Position numbers and translations under genes: made by a program
Notes under the pieces: generated by a model
What the model saw: the letters and a program-made list of their open reading frames with translations, nothing else
Told to the model about the DNA's origin: nothing
The model's database searches: none
NCBI GenBank assembly: GCA_002329325.1
Contig: DCTX01000046.1
Location: 12,377-33,642 of the forward strand
Source of the DNA: Anaerolineales bacterium UBA1429
GTDB lineage: Bacteria; Chloroflexota; Anaerolineae; UBA1429
DNA length: 21,266 nt
Direction of reading: 5' to 3'
Part shown: in pieces, positions 1-7,296 of the stretch
Position numbering within the stretch: the first letter of the stretch is position 1
Layout: every line of letters starts with the position of its first letter

Positions 1-327
1 ATTCTGCTGGGCGCGCCCATGACGGCAGCGGGCCTGGGCGGGCCGGCGGCCTTTGTGGCGCCCACCGCCGGCTATCTCGTGAGCTTTCCCTTGGCGGCCC
101 TGGTAGCGGGCTGGCTCGGCCAGCGCTCCCGCGAGGGCCATTGGCTCTGGCGTGCTCTGGGCGGCCTGGCCGCCATGGCGGTGATCTATGGCCTGGGCAT
201 GGCCTGGCTGGCGGTGTACACCGGTAGCCTGGTCAACGCCTGGAGGCTGGGCGTCGTGCCCTTTGTCGGCGCGGACCTGCTCAAGGTGTCCATCGCCACA
301 GCGGCCCTCTCGCTGCGCCGCCGCTAG
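1..327 (+). CDS. bioY: BioY biotin transporter, C-terminal part (5' truncated by window edge)
   Basis: The reading frame is open from base 1 and ends in TAG at 325-327, giving about 108 C-terminal residues. BioY is the substrate-binding membrane (S) component of ECF-type biotin uptake and usually has about 190 residues, so the first 80 or so lie outside the window. Visible features are the Gly/Pro-rich segment GLGGPAAFVAPTAGYL, followed by a helix (SFPLAALVAGWLG), a charged loop, a long helix (GGLAAMAVIYGLGMAWLAV) and the terminal PFVGADLLKVSIATAAL segment. This order is typical of the BioY C-terminal half, which ends with a G-D-x-x-K helix. A strong terminator follows 16 bases later, so this is the last gene of its transcript. 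No ECF ATPase genes are visible in the window. Confidence 0.8.
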   Translation: MLLGAPMTAAGLGGPAAFVAPTAGYLVSFPLAALVAGWLGQRSREGHWLWRALGGLAAMAVIYGLGMAWLAVYTGSLVNAWRLGVVPFVGADLLKVSIATAALSLRRR

Positions 328-342
328 ACTGCTTGCGCTGCC

Positions 343-375
343 AACGCCCCCCGGGAGTCACCGGGGGGCGTTTTT
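343..375 (+). terminator. Rho-independent terminator of bioY
   Basis: A perfect 12-bp stem (AACGCCCCCCGG at 343-354 and CCGGGGGGCGTT at 361-372) with a 6-base loop is followed by a T run to 375. It terminates the bioY transcript. The loop (355-360) contains the TGA stop codon of the convergent XRE gene, so the 3' end of that gene's mRNA also enters the hairpin. The minus strand lacks a good T tract. Confidence 0.9.
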
Positions 376-612
376 GTGTTCTCCCCTGGGCGGGCGCTCG
401 AACTGGGCATGGACCACCCGGCGGATCTCGGGGTAGCGAGCCATGGCCGCCCGCAGGAAGCGGATCCCCGGACGTCGCTTGCCCGCAAAAATCATCGAGA
501 GATGCCCGGCGGAAAAGCCCAGCCGCCGCGCCATCCCCTGGGCCGAGAGGTGCTCCCGCTCCATGATCCGCTTGAGGATGCGAATCACGGCGCAGACCTC
601 TTCATCTTGCAT
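358..612 (-). CDS. Small XRE-family helix-turn-helix regulator
   Basis: This encodes 84 residues and is probably a DNA-binding transcriptional regulator. The segment LSAQGMARRLGFSAGHLSMIFAGKRRPGIRFL (about residues 22-53) fits an XRE/Cro-type HTH: 'xxxMARRLGxSxxxLSxIxxGxRxP'. The remainder is a short basic tail with no recognisable effector domain. The frame can be extended to a GTG at 633, but the ATG at 612 has a Shine-Dalgarno AAGGAGAGG directly in front and fits the promoter better. The gene is transcribed from a near-consensus promoter whose spacer contains a perfect SOS-box-like palindrome, so it is probably repressed either by LexA or by itself. It converges on bioY and its stop codon lies in the loop of the bioY terminator. 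The targets are unknown. Confidence 0.8.
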   Translation of the reverse strand: MQDEEVCAVIRILKRIMEREHLSAQGMARRLGFSAGHLSMIFAGKRRPGIRFLRAAMARYPEIRRVVHAQFERPPRGEHKNAPR

Positions 613-647
613 CGACCTCTCCTTGTCCAACACCGGTGAGCGCTGTC

Positions 648-676
648 ATTATAGAACATATGTTCTATTCTATCAA
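648..676 (-). promoter_or_regulatory. Sigma70-type promoter of the XRE gene
   Basis: Reading the minus strand, TTGATA (676-671), a 17-base spacer and a perfect TATAAT (653-648) form an almost ideal housekeeping promoter. Transcription should start near 641, giving a leader of about 30 bases before the ATG at 612. The only gene served is the XRE regulator. Confidence 0.8.
651..668. promoter_or_regulatory. Perfect 18-bp palindrome, SOS-box (LexA)-like operator
   Basis: ATAGAACATATGTTCTAT is a perfect inverted repeat. Its core GAAC-N4-GTTC is the established LexA-box consensus of Gram-positive bacteria. It occupies the spacer and overlaps the -10 element of the XRE promoter, which is the classic position for repression. 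The alternative is an autoregulatory operator for the XRE protein itself. Confidence 0.7.
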
Positions 677-794
677 GACAAGAACGCCCTGTTTCCTACC
701 CTTTCTCAGGCGGAGGCTTGGCTGGGGGGGGCGGCCGATGGCCCCGGGGCGGGGGCGCGGGTCCGGGCGCTGCCGCGGGGTCCGGGGCGGAGGG

Positions 795-2753
795 CTACTC
801 GGACGTGGGGCGCCAGCTCCACGCCACCGTGCGATCCGTCTCCAGCGTGGTGCGCAGCGTGAGGGCGCCCTCGCCCCGCTGCCAGCCCTGGGCCTCCAGG
901 CTATCCGGCGATAGATCGGCGCTCACCGCCAGGGGCACCGCATCGGTGCCGGCCTGCTTCTGCACCGTCAGCCGGTAGCGGCAGAGTCCGTCGGCGCAGG
1001 CCACCAAGTCGGCGGGCAGCCGGTAGGTGAAGGTCAGGGTGCGCTCCTGGCCCGGCGGCACGACCAGCAGGGTGCCCAGGCTGGCGCGGCCCTGCTCCAG
1101 CCCCACGTCTATGGCATACTCGCTGCCCGCCGCCTGCAGCAGCTCGATGCCCCGGGGCGCCAGCACCCGCACATAGTTCCAGTAGCATTGCTGGGTCAGG
1201 GCCTCGTAGGATTCCAGCACCTGGGGCTCGTGGATGCAGGCGGCCAGCTCGGCCGTGGCGTGGTTGCGATAGGTGAGCTGCACCGTCGCCGTGGGCGCCC
1301 CCTCTGCGAGAGAGAGGGTGTACGCGATGCTGCGCTCGATATTGCGGTCCACCTTGTTATAGCCCACGTTGGCATCCACCACCATGAGGGCATCTCCCTC
1401 GCCACGATAGACCGCCCCCGCCCAGCCGGCGCGCGCGAGATCCTGCCCCGCGTTGGCGCTCTGCAGCGCCCAGATCTGAAGATGCTTGCGGCGCGCCCCC
1501 TCGCTCAGGGCGGTTGCCAGGCGCAGCCAATCGCCCATGGCGAACTGCTCCAGGCGCGCCTGGCCTGCCTGCAAAAAGACGCCGCCGAAATCCTTGCGGT
1601 GCTGGAGCCAGCTCCACAGGTTGACCTTGCGCTCGGCCAACGAGGCCCCCTCCTGGGGCGTCTCCCAGAACATCTCGGCCGTCTCCAGCAGGTTCTCGGC
1701 GGTGATGGTGACCCCATAGGCCTCCACCGGCACCGGGCCGATGGCCTCCAGGGCCAGGTGCAGCAGCGCCGTGTCGACGGCCACCACGCCGTGCACCGTG
1801 TCGCCGCGGCTGGCCTGATACAGGGCGGCCAACACCTGGGCCGAGGTGGGCCAATCGGGCGACCAGTTGGCATCGCGAAAGACCAACCCGGCCGCCTTCA
1901 TATAGACCTGCAGTGGCTCGGGCGCCGGCGGCATGGCATAGCCCTCGGTCTCCACGTCATAGCTATTCATGTAATCGAGGGAGAGCAGCCGGTGGCCCTG
2001 CATGCGCACCGCCACCACGCTGCTGACAAAGCCGCCCGTGGCGCGCAGCTCATCGCTATTCTGCACCACGATCAGAAAGAGACGCTCCTGGCCGCCGCCC
2101 AGCAGCTCGGGCGCCAGCAGCAGGCCGTCCACCGCCAGGGTCGGCAGGGAGGCCAGGGCAGAGAGGCGCGCCATCGGCCAGGAGAGCCCTCGGAGCGCCC
2201 CTTCCAGGCGCTCGGCCTCGGGGCGCAGCGCCAGCAACCGCTGGCGGTCGCGTCCCAGCCGCGTCAGCGCCCGATCCAGCGGATCCTCGTCGTGCACAAA
2301 GGGCGCCCCGGGGGCGGTGGTCACCTGGCCGTATTGGGCGGCGGCGCTCTCCAGCTCCAGGGCGGCCCACCAGGCGGTGGCGGCCAGGCCTTGGGCCAGA
2401 TCGGGGCCGTCGCACCCCAGGACGCCCACGCGCTGCGCCCAGGGCCAGAGCGACTGGCGGGCGACCGGGCAGGCCAGGGGGCGCACCAGCCGCCCCAGCC
2501 CTTGCAGGTACCCTTCCAGGGCGCCGATCTGCAGGCGCAACGCCCCGGCGGCCTCGGGCTGGACGATGCCCTGGGCATCGCGGGTCTGCACCACCTGGCG
2601 CGCGGCCTGGGCAACCCCTCGAGAGTGGGCGTACACGCCCAGCAGCCGGTAGGCCACCAGAGCGCACCAGAGCAGGCACAGCGCCGCGCAGGCTCGCCCG
2701 GCAAGGCCAAGCCAACGCCGACCAGGGGTCGCCGGGCGCCCGCCGCCGCTCAC
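795..2753 (-). CDS. DUF4012 domain membrane-anchored protein
   Basis: This encodes 652 residues. The N-terminus holds one membrane segment (about residues 13-40, rich in Ala/Leu/Cys), and the rest is probably extracytoplasmic. The DUF4012 hallmark is the segment VVQNSDELRATGGFVSS near residue 231, matching the family pattern 'QNxxELRxTGGF'. DUF4012 proteins occur in Actinobacteria and Chloroflexota, often in polysaccharide gene clusters, but their biochemical role is not established. The frame is open up to 2834, but the likely start is the GTG at 2753. It is preceded by GGGAGG at good spacing and overlaps the TGA of the upstream glycosidase-like gene as GTGA, which indicates translational coupling. 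It is the last gene of the envelope operon, and no clear terminator is seen in 677-794. The C-terminal third (roughly residues 480-650) looks like beta-rich domains without a name I can give. Confidence 0.8.
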   Translation of the reverse strand: MSGGGRPATPGRRWLGLAGRACAALCLLWCALVAYRLLGVYAHSRGVAQAARQVVQTRDAQGIVQPEAAGALRLQIGALEGYLQGLGRLVRPLACPVARQSLWPWAQRVGVLGCDGPDLAQGLAATAWWAALELESAAAQYGQVTTAPGAPFVHDEDPLDRALTRLGRDRQRLLALRPEAERLEGALRGLSWPMARLSALASLPTLAVDGLLLAPELLGGGQERLFLIVVQNSDELRATGGFVSSVVAVRMQGHRLLSLDYMNSYDVETEGYAMPPAPEPLQVYMKAAGLVFRDANWSPDWPTSAQVLAALYQASRGDTVHGVVAVDTALLHLALEAIGPVPVEAYGVTITAENLLETAEMFWETPQEGASLAERKVNLWSWLQHRKDFGGVFLQAGQARLEQFAMGDWLRLATALSEGARRKHLQIWALQSANAGQDLARAGWAGAVYRGEGDALMVVDANVGYNKVDRNIERSIAYTLSLAEGAPTATVQLTYRNHATAELAACIHEPQVLESYEALTQQCYWNYVRVLAPRGIELLQAAGSEYAIDVGLEQGRASLGTLLVVPPGQERTLTFTYRLPADLVACADGLCRYRLTVQKQAGTDAVPLAVSADLSPDSLEAQGWQRGEGALTLRTTLETDRTVAWSWRPTSE

Positions 2754-3955
2754 GGCCGCCCTCCCGTCAGGGTGCGCATGTAGGCGCCATAGTGCCTGCC
2801 GAACACGGTCAACTCCTGGGTAAAGGGATCGCACAGGCCGCCGTTAAAGCCGCTCATGCCGCCGGGGAGCTGCTCCCACGAGGGGTGGTTCAGGCTGAAC
2901 CAGAGCCAGCGCTGCACCAGGCGCCCCCCATCGGCGGGATAACCCACATCGGCATCCTTGGCGCTCAGCAAAAAGTCAAAGGAGGCGCTCATGAAGGCCA
3001 TCACGCGGGCCTGGCCCGCGCCGGGGCTCTCCAGCGCATCAAAGTGGGTCGAGGGCATGAGCACGCCGAACTCGGAGATGATCAGCGGTTTGTTGCGATA
3101 ACCGCGGGCGGCCATCCAGCGCCGCATCTCCCACACCAACGCCTTGAGATGCTCGACGCTGGCGTTCTCCCACCAGGGGTAGAGACGCCCCTCGTCCGCC
3201 GCAAGGCCGACGGGGATCTCGGCGCCGTAATCGCCCCGCTTCTCCTGGAGGATCTGGATGTGGATGTTCCAGACGTCCACCGGCATGGGCTGGCCATAGG
3301 TGGCCCGATAGTGGGCCAGCACCCGATCCAGCCACTCCAGGCGCAAGGGCGTAGGCTGCACCACGCCGCCAATGGCCACCTGCGCGGTGGGATCTTGCCG
3401 CTTGATATAGGTGTACAGGGCATGATAGATCTCGGCGTACTCTTCCGGCGTGCGCCTATCCTGGTGGAGGCACTCGGGCTCGTTGCCGATCATCCAGAGC
3501 GATCCCGGGTTGGCCTTGAGAGCCGCCCGGAGCCCCTCCCAATCGGGGGGATAGTGCTCGGGGCTGACGCGGATCGTCTGGGCATACTCGTAGCGGCCGG
3601 CCAACTGGGGGCTCGTGCGAAAGGCCCAATCAGCGTACCAGCCAAAGGGGATCTGCTGCAGCGGATAATCGGCCAGCGGACCGTAAGCCGGGCTGAAGGC
3701 CAGGCCAAAGCGCTGCAGGGGGGCATAGAGCGACGCGCTGCCGGGGGCCGCCGTTGGCGTGCGCCGGGGCGTCGGCGTCGAGGCGCGGGTGGGCAGGGGC
3801 GTGACGGTGGGCAGACCGTACGCATAGGCCTCGTCATCCGGATGCCAGGGGTCGGCAGCGGCCCGATGCAGGCCCGCACCGGCGAGGGGAAACAGCAGCA
3901 ACAGCGCCAACGCCAGCCCCTGGATGAAACGACGTGCGCTTCCTCTATGGGCCAT
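2750..3955 (-). CDS. Secreted glycosidase-like protein (clan GH-A type fold), first copy
   Basis: This encodes 401 residues. An N-terminal signal or anchor segment (FIQGLALALLLLFPLAGAG, about residues 11-29) is followed by a Thr/Pro-rich linker (PTVTPLPTRASTPTPRRTPT). The rest fits a TIM-barrel glycosidase. The putative acid/base Glu159 lies in WMIGNEPE and the putative nucleophile Glu295 in IISEFGV, the paired 'NEP' and 'EFG' signatures of clan GH-A enzymes. 'DVWNIHIQ' between them matches a conserved beta strand. The substrate is unknown. The frame extends to 4015, but the ATG at 3955 is preferred: AAGGGGCGG lies in front, and it overlaps the end of the upstream paralogue by 11 bases. The downstream DUF4012 gene overlaps by 4 bases. 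The operon context suggests a role in making, trimming or anchoring a surface polysaccharide, which is inference. Confidence 0.72.
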   Translation of the reverse strand: MAHRGSARRFIQGLALALLLLFPLAGAGLHRAAADPWHPDDEAYAYGLPTVTPLPTRASTPTPRRTPTAAPGSASLYAPLQRFGLAFSPAYGPLADYPLQQIPFGWYADWAFRTSPQLAGRYEYAQTIRVSPEHYPPDWEGLRAALKANPGSLWMIGNEPECLHQDRRTPEEYAEIYHALYTYIKRQDPTAQVAIGGVVQPTPLRLEWLDRVLAHYRATYGQPMPVDVWNIHIQILQEKRGDYGAEIPVGLAADEGRLYPWWENASVEHLKALVWEMRRWMAARGYRNKPLIISEFGVLMPSTHFDALESPGAGQARVMAFMSASFDFLLSAKDADVGYPADGGRLVQRWLWFSLNHPSWEQLPGGMSGFNGGLCDPFTQELTVFGRHYGAYMRTLTGGRP

Positions 3956-4946
3956 CGCGCACCGCCCCTTCCGCCTGAGTTGCCGCGCGAATGGCGTCAC
4001 GATAGGCCTCGCCATAGGGCGTCAGTTGCTCCCCGGCGTACAGGTCGCCGTTGAACAGGCCCGAGGTATCGTTGGCGAACCAGGCCCAGGCTTGCACATA
4101 ATCGGTGCCATAGAGCCAGGCCACGGTCTCGCCGATGTGGGCCGCGATCGCCTCGGGGGGCTCATAGCGCGTATCGTGGCGCTCCAGCCCCATCAACACG
4201 CCGAACTCGCTCAGCACCAGCGGCTTGTCGCCCTCTCCGACGCGATCCATCCAGGCGCGAAAGGCGATCAAGCGGGCCCGAAAGGCCTCCTGGTCGAGCT
4301 GGCTGCGGTCAGGCTCCAGGATATAGTTGTGCACGTTCCAGGCATCCACGCGAGGGTAGCGGCCATAGGCTTGCCGATAGGCGACCCGAAAGGCCTGCGC
4401 CCATTGCCAATCGGCGTTGGCGATGCCCGCCGTCATCAGGCGAGCGGTGGGATCCAGGCGCTGCGCGAGGCGCTCAAAGCGCCGGTAGAAGGCTGCGTAC
4501 GCCTGGGGCGAGAGGTTGTCCTGGTAGGGATCGTTGGGCTCATTGCCCACGATCCACCAGCGCCCGGGGTTGCGGCGCATGGCCTCCGCCAGCCGCGCCT
4601 CGTCATCGTGGGGCAGCACCATCATCACCCGATGGTGGCGCGCATCCACCGGCCCCTCAAAGCTGTAGGTATAGTACCAGATGCCGCCGAACGCATCGAG
4701 GGCCTGGGACGTGGGCCAGCTCACGGCCACCAGGCCGGCCCTGGGGCCTGGGAAGGCGGGGCGCGGGGCGGCGCGCGCCAGGGTCGCCAACGCCAGGAGG
4801 ATCACAAAGGCGCACAGAATGGGCCGGGCGCCAACCCGGCCGGCGCGCCCCGCGCCCTTCATGACGACTGGCGAGACGGGTTCCGCCATGATCGAAGGCT
4901 GCATCTCGGGTTGAGACACGCCGGCCGGAGGGGTAACCCCCGCCAT
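3945..4946 (-). CDS. Secreted glycosidase-like protein (clan GH-A type fold), second copy
   Basis: This encodes up to 333 residues and is a shorter paralogue of its downstream neighbour. A hydrophobic segment (ILCAFVILLALATLARA, about residues 44-60) looks like a signal peptide. The catalytic pair appears as Glu136 in WIVGNEPND and Glu247 in VLSEFGVLM, with 'DAWNVHNY' between them. The start is uncertain. The ATG at 4946 lies 31 bases after the upstream stop, but none of the candidate starts (4946, 4904, 4889, 4862) has a good Shine-Dalgarno sequence. The ATG at 4862 would give the most ordinary signal peptide length. Unlike the downstream paralogue, it lacks a Thr/Pro linker. Its place directly behind the glycosylphosphotransferase gene suggests it acts on the polymer made by that pathway. 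Loss of enzymatic activity cannot be excluded from sequence alone. Confidence 0.7.
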   Translation of the reverse strand: MAGVTPPAGVSQPEMQPSIMAEPVSPVVMKGAGRAGRVGARPILCAFVILLALATLARAAPRPAFPGPRAGLVAVSWPTSQALDAFGGIWYYTYSFEGPVDARHHRVMMVLPHDDEARLAEAMRRNPGRWWIVGNEPNDPYQDNLSPQAYAAFYRRFERLAQRLDPTARLMTAGIANADWQWAQAFRVAYRQAYGRYPRVDAWNVHNYILEPDRSQLDQEAFRARLIAFRAWMDRVGEGDKPLVLSEFGVLMGLERHDTRYEPPEAIAAHIGETVAWLYGTDYVQAWAWFANDTSGLFNGDLYAGEQLTPYGEAYRDAIRAATQAEGAVRDGP

Positions 4947-4977
4947 CGCACGTGGAGCGGGCCAGAGGGCCCCGCCA

Positions 4978-6474
4978 TCAGGAGCCCTCCATGCGTATCA
5001 GAACCCGCAGCGTATAGAGGCAGATCAGCGCGTCAAGCACCGGGCCGCGCCGCTTGATGTAGTAGAGATCGTAGCACAGCTTCTGCAGCGAGTCGTCCAC
5101 GCTGCTGGCGTAGCGAAAACGGACCTGGGCCCAGCCCGTGAGCCCCGGCGTGACCGAGTGGCGAATCGGAAAGTAGGGAAAGCTGCCGGTCAATCGCTCG
5201 ACGAACTCGGGGCGCTCGGGGCGCGGGCCGATCAGGGTCATGGTGCCGTTGAAGACATTCCAGAACTGCGGGAGCTCGTCCAGCCGGGTGCACCGCAGAA
5301 ACTTGCCCACCCGGGTCCTGCGATCGTCGTTGGGGGTTGCCCAGACGGCCCCATTCCGCTCTGCATCGGGGACCATGGAGCGAAACTTGGCGAGCCAGAA
5401 GGTCTGCCCGCCACGCCCCACCCGCTCCTGCCGATACAGGATGGGCCCCGGCGATTCGAGGACGATGGCAAGGGCGATGAACGGGAAGAGGAGCCCGGTG
5501 ACGACTAGCCCCAGGGCGCCGACCACCAGATCGGCCAGGCGGCGAAAGATCAGCCAGAGGCGCAGGCCGAGGCTGATGTGGGTGCCCACCAGCGCAAAGA
5601 GGTTCTGGCCCAGATGCTCCGCCGGGATCGCCCCGGTGACCTGCTCATAGTAGATGGCCATGGGCACCACGCACATGCCGGCGATCCAGCACTCGATCAG
5701 GGCGTGCATCAGTTCGGGGCGAATCGCCTGGGTGTTGGTGATCGCCACCACGATATCCGCGACGTCCAGCCGCTGCGCCAGGGCGGCCAGGTCCTGGCTA
5801 TCCCCCAGGACGCGATACTCGGCCATCACCTGCTGATCCCGCAGGTCCGGATTATCATCCACAAAGCCGGCGAGCTGCACCCCGGCATAGTCACCGTGCT
5901 TGGCGATCTCGGCAGCCAGGGCCTGGCCCGACCCGCCCGCCCCCACGATCAGCACGCGACGCACAAAAGGCATCTGCCGGAAGAACCATGCATAGGCCAG
6001 ACGCCAGAGGCCCTCTCCCGCCACGGCAATGCCGGCGAACAGGAACCACGCCAGGCGGGAGCGGGTGAGGGGCGCCGAATAGACGGGGATGACCAGATAG
6101 GCCGACGAGACGATCAAGGCGCACGCCACCGCATACACGACGCTGCGGGCCGGATCCGACGCGAGCCTCAGATTGTAGCAATCAAAGATGAGGGCAAAGG
6201 GCGCCCACAGGAGAATCAGGACGATCCACCAGATCGGCTGCAGGGGAAAGTAGCCCACCGGCTCGAAATCGCGAAAGATCGTCGTGCGCGTCCAGAGCGC
6301 CAGGAAGAGGGCGCCGGACATCACCAGCAGGTCTATGGCGAGGAGAAGGAACCGCCGATCGGAGAAATAGAGCCCCAGAGATCCTCGCGAGAGTCCCAGC
6401 GCCCTGGTCATCCATCTGGATCGAGGAGAAAGGTCCATGGGTATCTCGTCTGAGAGCGTACCCTTGCCAGCCAT
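4978..6474 (-). CDS. Polyprenyl glycosylphosphotransferase initiating exopolysaccharide synthesis (WbaP/WcaJ-like)
   Basis: This encodes 498 residues. Enzymes of this family transfer a sugar-1-phosphate from a nucleotide sugar to undecaprenyl phosphate at the inner face of the membrane, the first step of exopolysaccharide or O-antigen repeat synthesis. The N-terminal half has four or five membrane segments. It is followed by a nucleotide-binding-like fold (VLIVGAGGSGQALAAEI, about residue 170) and one more hydrophobic segment. The C-terminal bacterial sugar transferase domain shows ILYRQERVGRGG, FWLAKFRSM, 'TRLDELPQFWNV' and 'LIGPRPERPEF', all family signatures. The sugar specificity cannot be read. 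The start at 6474 is backed by AAGGAG eight bases upstream. It is the first gene of the operon that continues with two glycosidase-like genes and the DUF4012 gene. Other glycosyltransferases, flippase and polymerase are absent from the window and must lie elsewhere. Confidence 0.92.
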   Translation of the reverse strand: MAGKGTLSDEIPMDLSPRSRWMTRALGLSRGSLGLYFSDRRFLLLAIDLLVMSGALFLALWTRTTIFRDFEPVGYFPLQPIWWIVLILLWAPFALIFDCYNLRLASDPARSVVYAVACALIVSSAYLVIPVYSAPLTRSRLAWFLFAGIAVAGEGLWRLAYAWFFRQMPFVRRVLIVGAGGSGQALAAEIAKHGDYAGVQLAGFVDDNPDLRDQQVMAEYRVLGDSQDLAALAQRLDVADIVVAITNTQAIRPELMHALIECWIAGMCVVPMAIYYEQVTGAIPAEHLGQNLFALVGTHISLGLRLWLIFRRLADLVVGALGLVVTGLLFPFIALAIVLESPGPILYRQERVGRGGQTFWLAKFRSMVPDAERNGAVWATPNDDRRTRVGKFLRCTRLDELPQFWNVFNGTMTLIGPRPERPEFVERLTGSFPYFPIRHSVTPGLTGWAQVRFRYASSVDDSLQKLCYDLYYIKRRGPVLDALICLYTLRVLIRMEGS

Positions 6475-6536
6475 TGCGCAGTCTCCTTCAGTGCAAGTCC
6501 AGTTTGGTAATCGCTATCGAAGGGAGGATATGCAAA

Positions 6537-6572
6537 GCCTCGTTGGGGATCGCAACCCTTCCCCAACGAGGC
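6537..6572 (-). terminator. 12-bp perfect inverted repeat between the 167-aa gene and the glycosylphosphotransferase gene
   Basis: GCCTCGTTGGGG (6537-6548) and CCCCAACGAGGC (6561-6572) form a perfect stem with a 12-base loop. On the minus strand it lies 45 bases after the stop of the 167-residue protein and is followed by only TTTG. It may be a weak terminator or an attenuator controlling read-through into the exopolysaccharide operon. A weak promoter-like TTGCAT-N17-GATTAC starts right after it, but matches poorly at -10. Confidence 0.5.
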
Positions 6573-6617
6573 AAAGGACCCCAAGCCCGGGGCGAACGTT
6601 CCTGGAAGGTGATGCGG

Positions 6618-7121
6618 TTATTCCCCCACCTCAGGCAGCGCCGGACAGGGCGCGGTGAGCGTCACCTGCCTGACTACAGATGATTCGCCTTCGCACTCCA
6701 GATAGATGTAGATGATATACTCTGTGCAAGGCTGGGCGTCATCGGTGAGGACCACCGTCACCTCAAAGACAAACTCCGCGCCCGCCTCGATAGTTCCGAT
6801 GGGGAACACATAGGGAGGAATGACGACCTCGCCATCGATCAGATACTCGACGCCTACGATCTCGTCCAGGCGGATGACGCAATCCTGCATCGGGTTGCCG
6901 CGAGGGTTGCGTACCCGGATCGTGATGGTCACAGGTTCGCCGGGCTCGACGATCTGCTCCTCAACGACAATGATCGGCGTAGCGGTCGGCGGGGGTGGGA
7001 CGGTCTGACGCCCCGGCTGCCCCAGCGGGCCCGCCCAGACTACCGGGATAATCCCCAAGAGCAGCAGCCCCAGCACGGCCAGCGCCCACAGATAGATCCT
7101 TCGACCACGTTCCTCGCGCAT
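6618..7121 (-). CDS. Small exported beta-domain protein (CARDB/DUF11-like), unknown function
   Basis: This encodes 167 residues. A basic N-terminus and one hydrophobic segment (LWALAVLGLLLLGIIPVVWA, about residues 11-30) are followed by a Pro/Thr-rich linker (TVPPPPTATP) and a single domain of about 110 residues. The core pattern VEPGEPVTITIRVRNPRGNPMQD resembles the CARDB/DUF11 type of surface beta-sandwich, which often acts as an adhesion or spacer module. Three cysteines in the domain and one more near the end (residues CPALPEVGE) could form disulphides. The C-terminus ends in LPEVGE, which resembles a sortase-type LPxxG motif, but no hydrophobic tail follows. The start is supported by AGGAGG five bases before the ATG. 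It has its own strong promoter and a long structured leader. A sortase gene lies just upstream on the same strand. Confidence 0.75.
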   Translation of the reverse strand: MREERGRRIYLWALAVLGLLLLGIIPVVWAGPLGQPGRQTVPPPPTATPIIVVEEQIVEPGEPVTITIRVRNPRGNPMQDCVIRLDEIVGVEYLIDGEVVIPPYVFPIGTIEAGAEFVFEVTVVLTDDAQPCTEYIIYIYLECEGESSVVRQVTLTAPCPALPEVGE

Positions 7122-7198
7122 CGCTCCCTCCTATCGGCCACCGAGAGGCCTCTGCCTGCATCCAGCCCCACCGACCGGACGCCCCTTCAGCAACCCTG

Positions 7199-7259
7199 GC
7201 GCAGCATGTGCCTTTGCGTTGGCTATGCGCAACACCAACCACACACGCACATGGCGCGC
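7199..7259 (-). promoter_or_regulatory. Two-tier hairpin in the leader of the 167-aa exported protein
   Basis: Outer arms GCGC (7199-7202 with 7256-7259) and CATGTGC/GCACATG (7205-7211 with 7247-7253) enclose an inner stem GTTGG/CCAAC (7218-7222 with 7235-7239). TTGCG/CGCAA (7214-7218 with 7228-7232) is an alternative that competes with the inner stem. The element sits in a leader of about 170 bases between the promoter and the ATG at 7121. It could be an mRNA-stabilising or regulatory structure and matches no riboswitch I recognise. Confidence 0.4.
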
Positions 7260-7296
7260 ACAACATGCAGCGGAAATCGCTTTGCTACTGGTTCCT

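Noticed and set aside
677..794. Very G/C-rich stretch after the DUF4012 stop
   Set aside because: I looked for a terminator or small RNA; only imperfect GC-rich pairings without a T tract are present, so nothing is annotated.
1188..2783. Open frame of 531 residues on the plus strand
   Set aside because: It is antisense to the DUF4012 gene. The product is a His/Gln/Gly/Arg-rich string without domains, which is typical of mirror frames in GC-rich DNA.
2792..4054. Open frame of 420 residues on the plus strand
   Set aside because: It is antisense to the first glycosidase-like gene, whose motifs and overlaps are convincing; composition of the antisense product is low in complexity and has no ribosome site.
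5240..6453. Plus-strand open frames (136 and 291 residues)
   Set aside because: They are shadows of the glycosylphosphotransferase gene without ribosome sites or recognisable domains.
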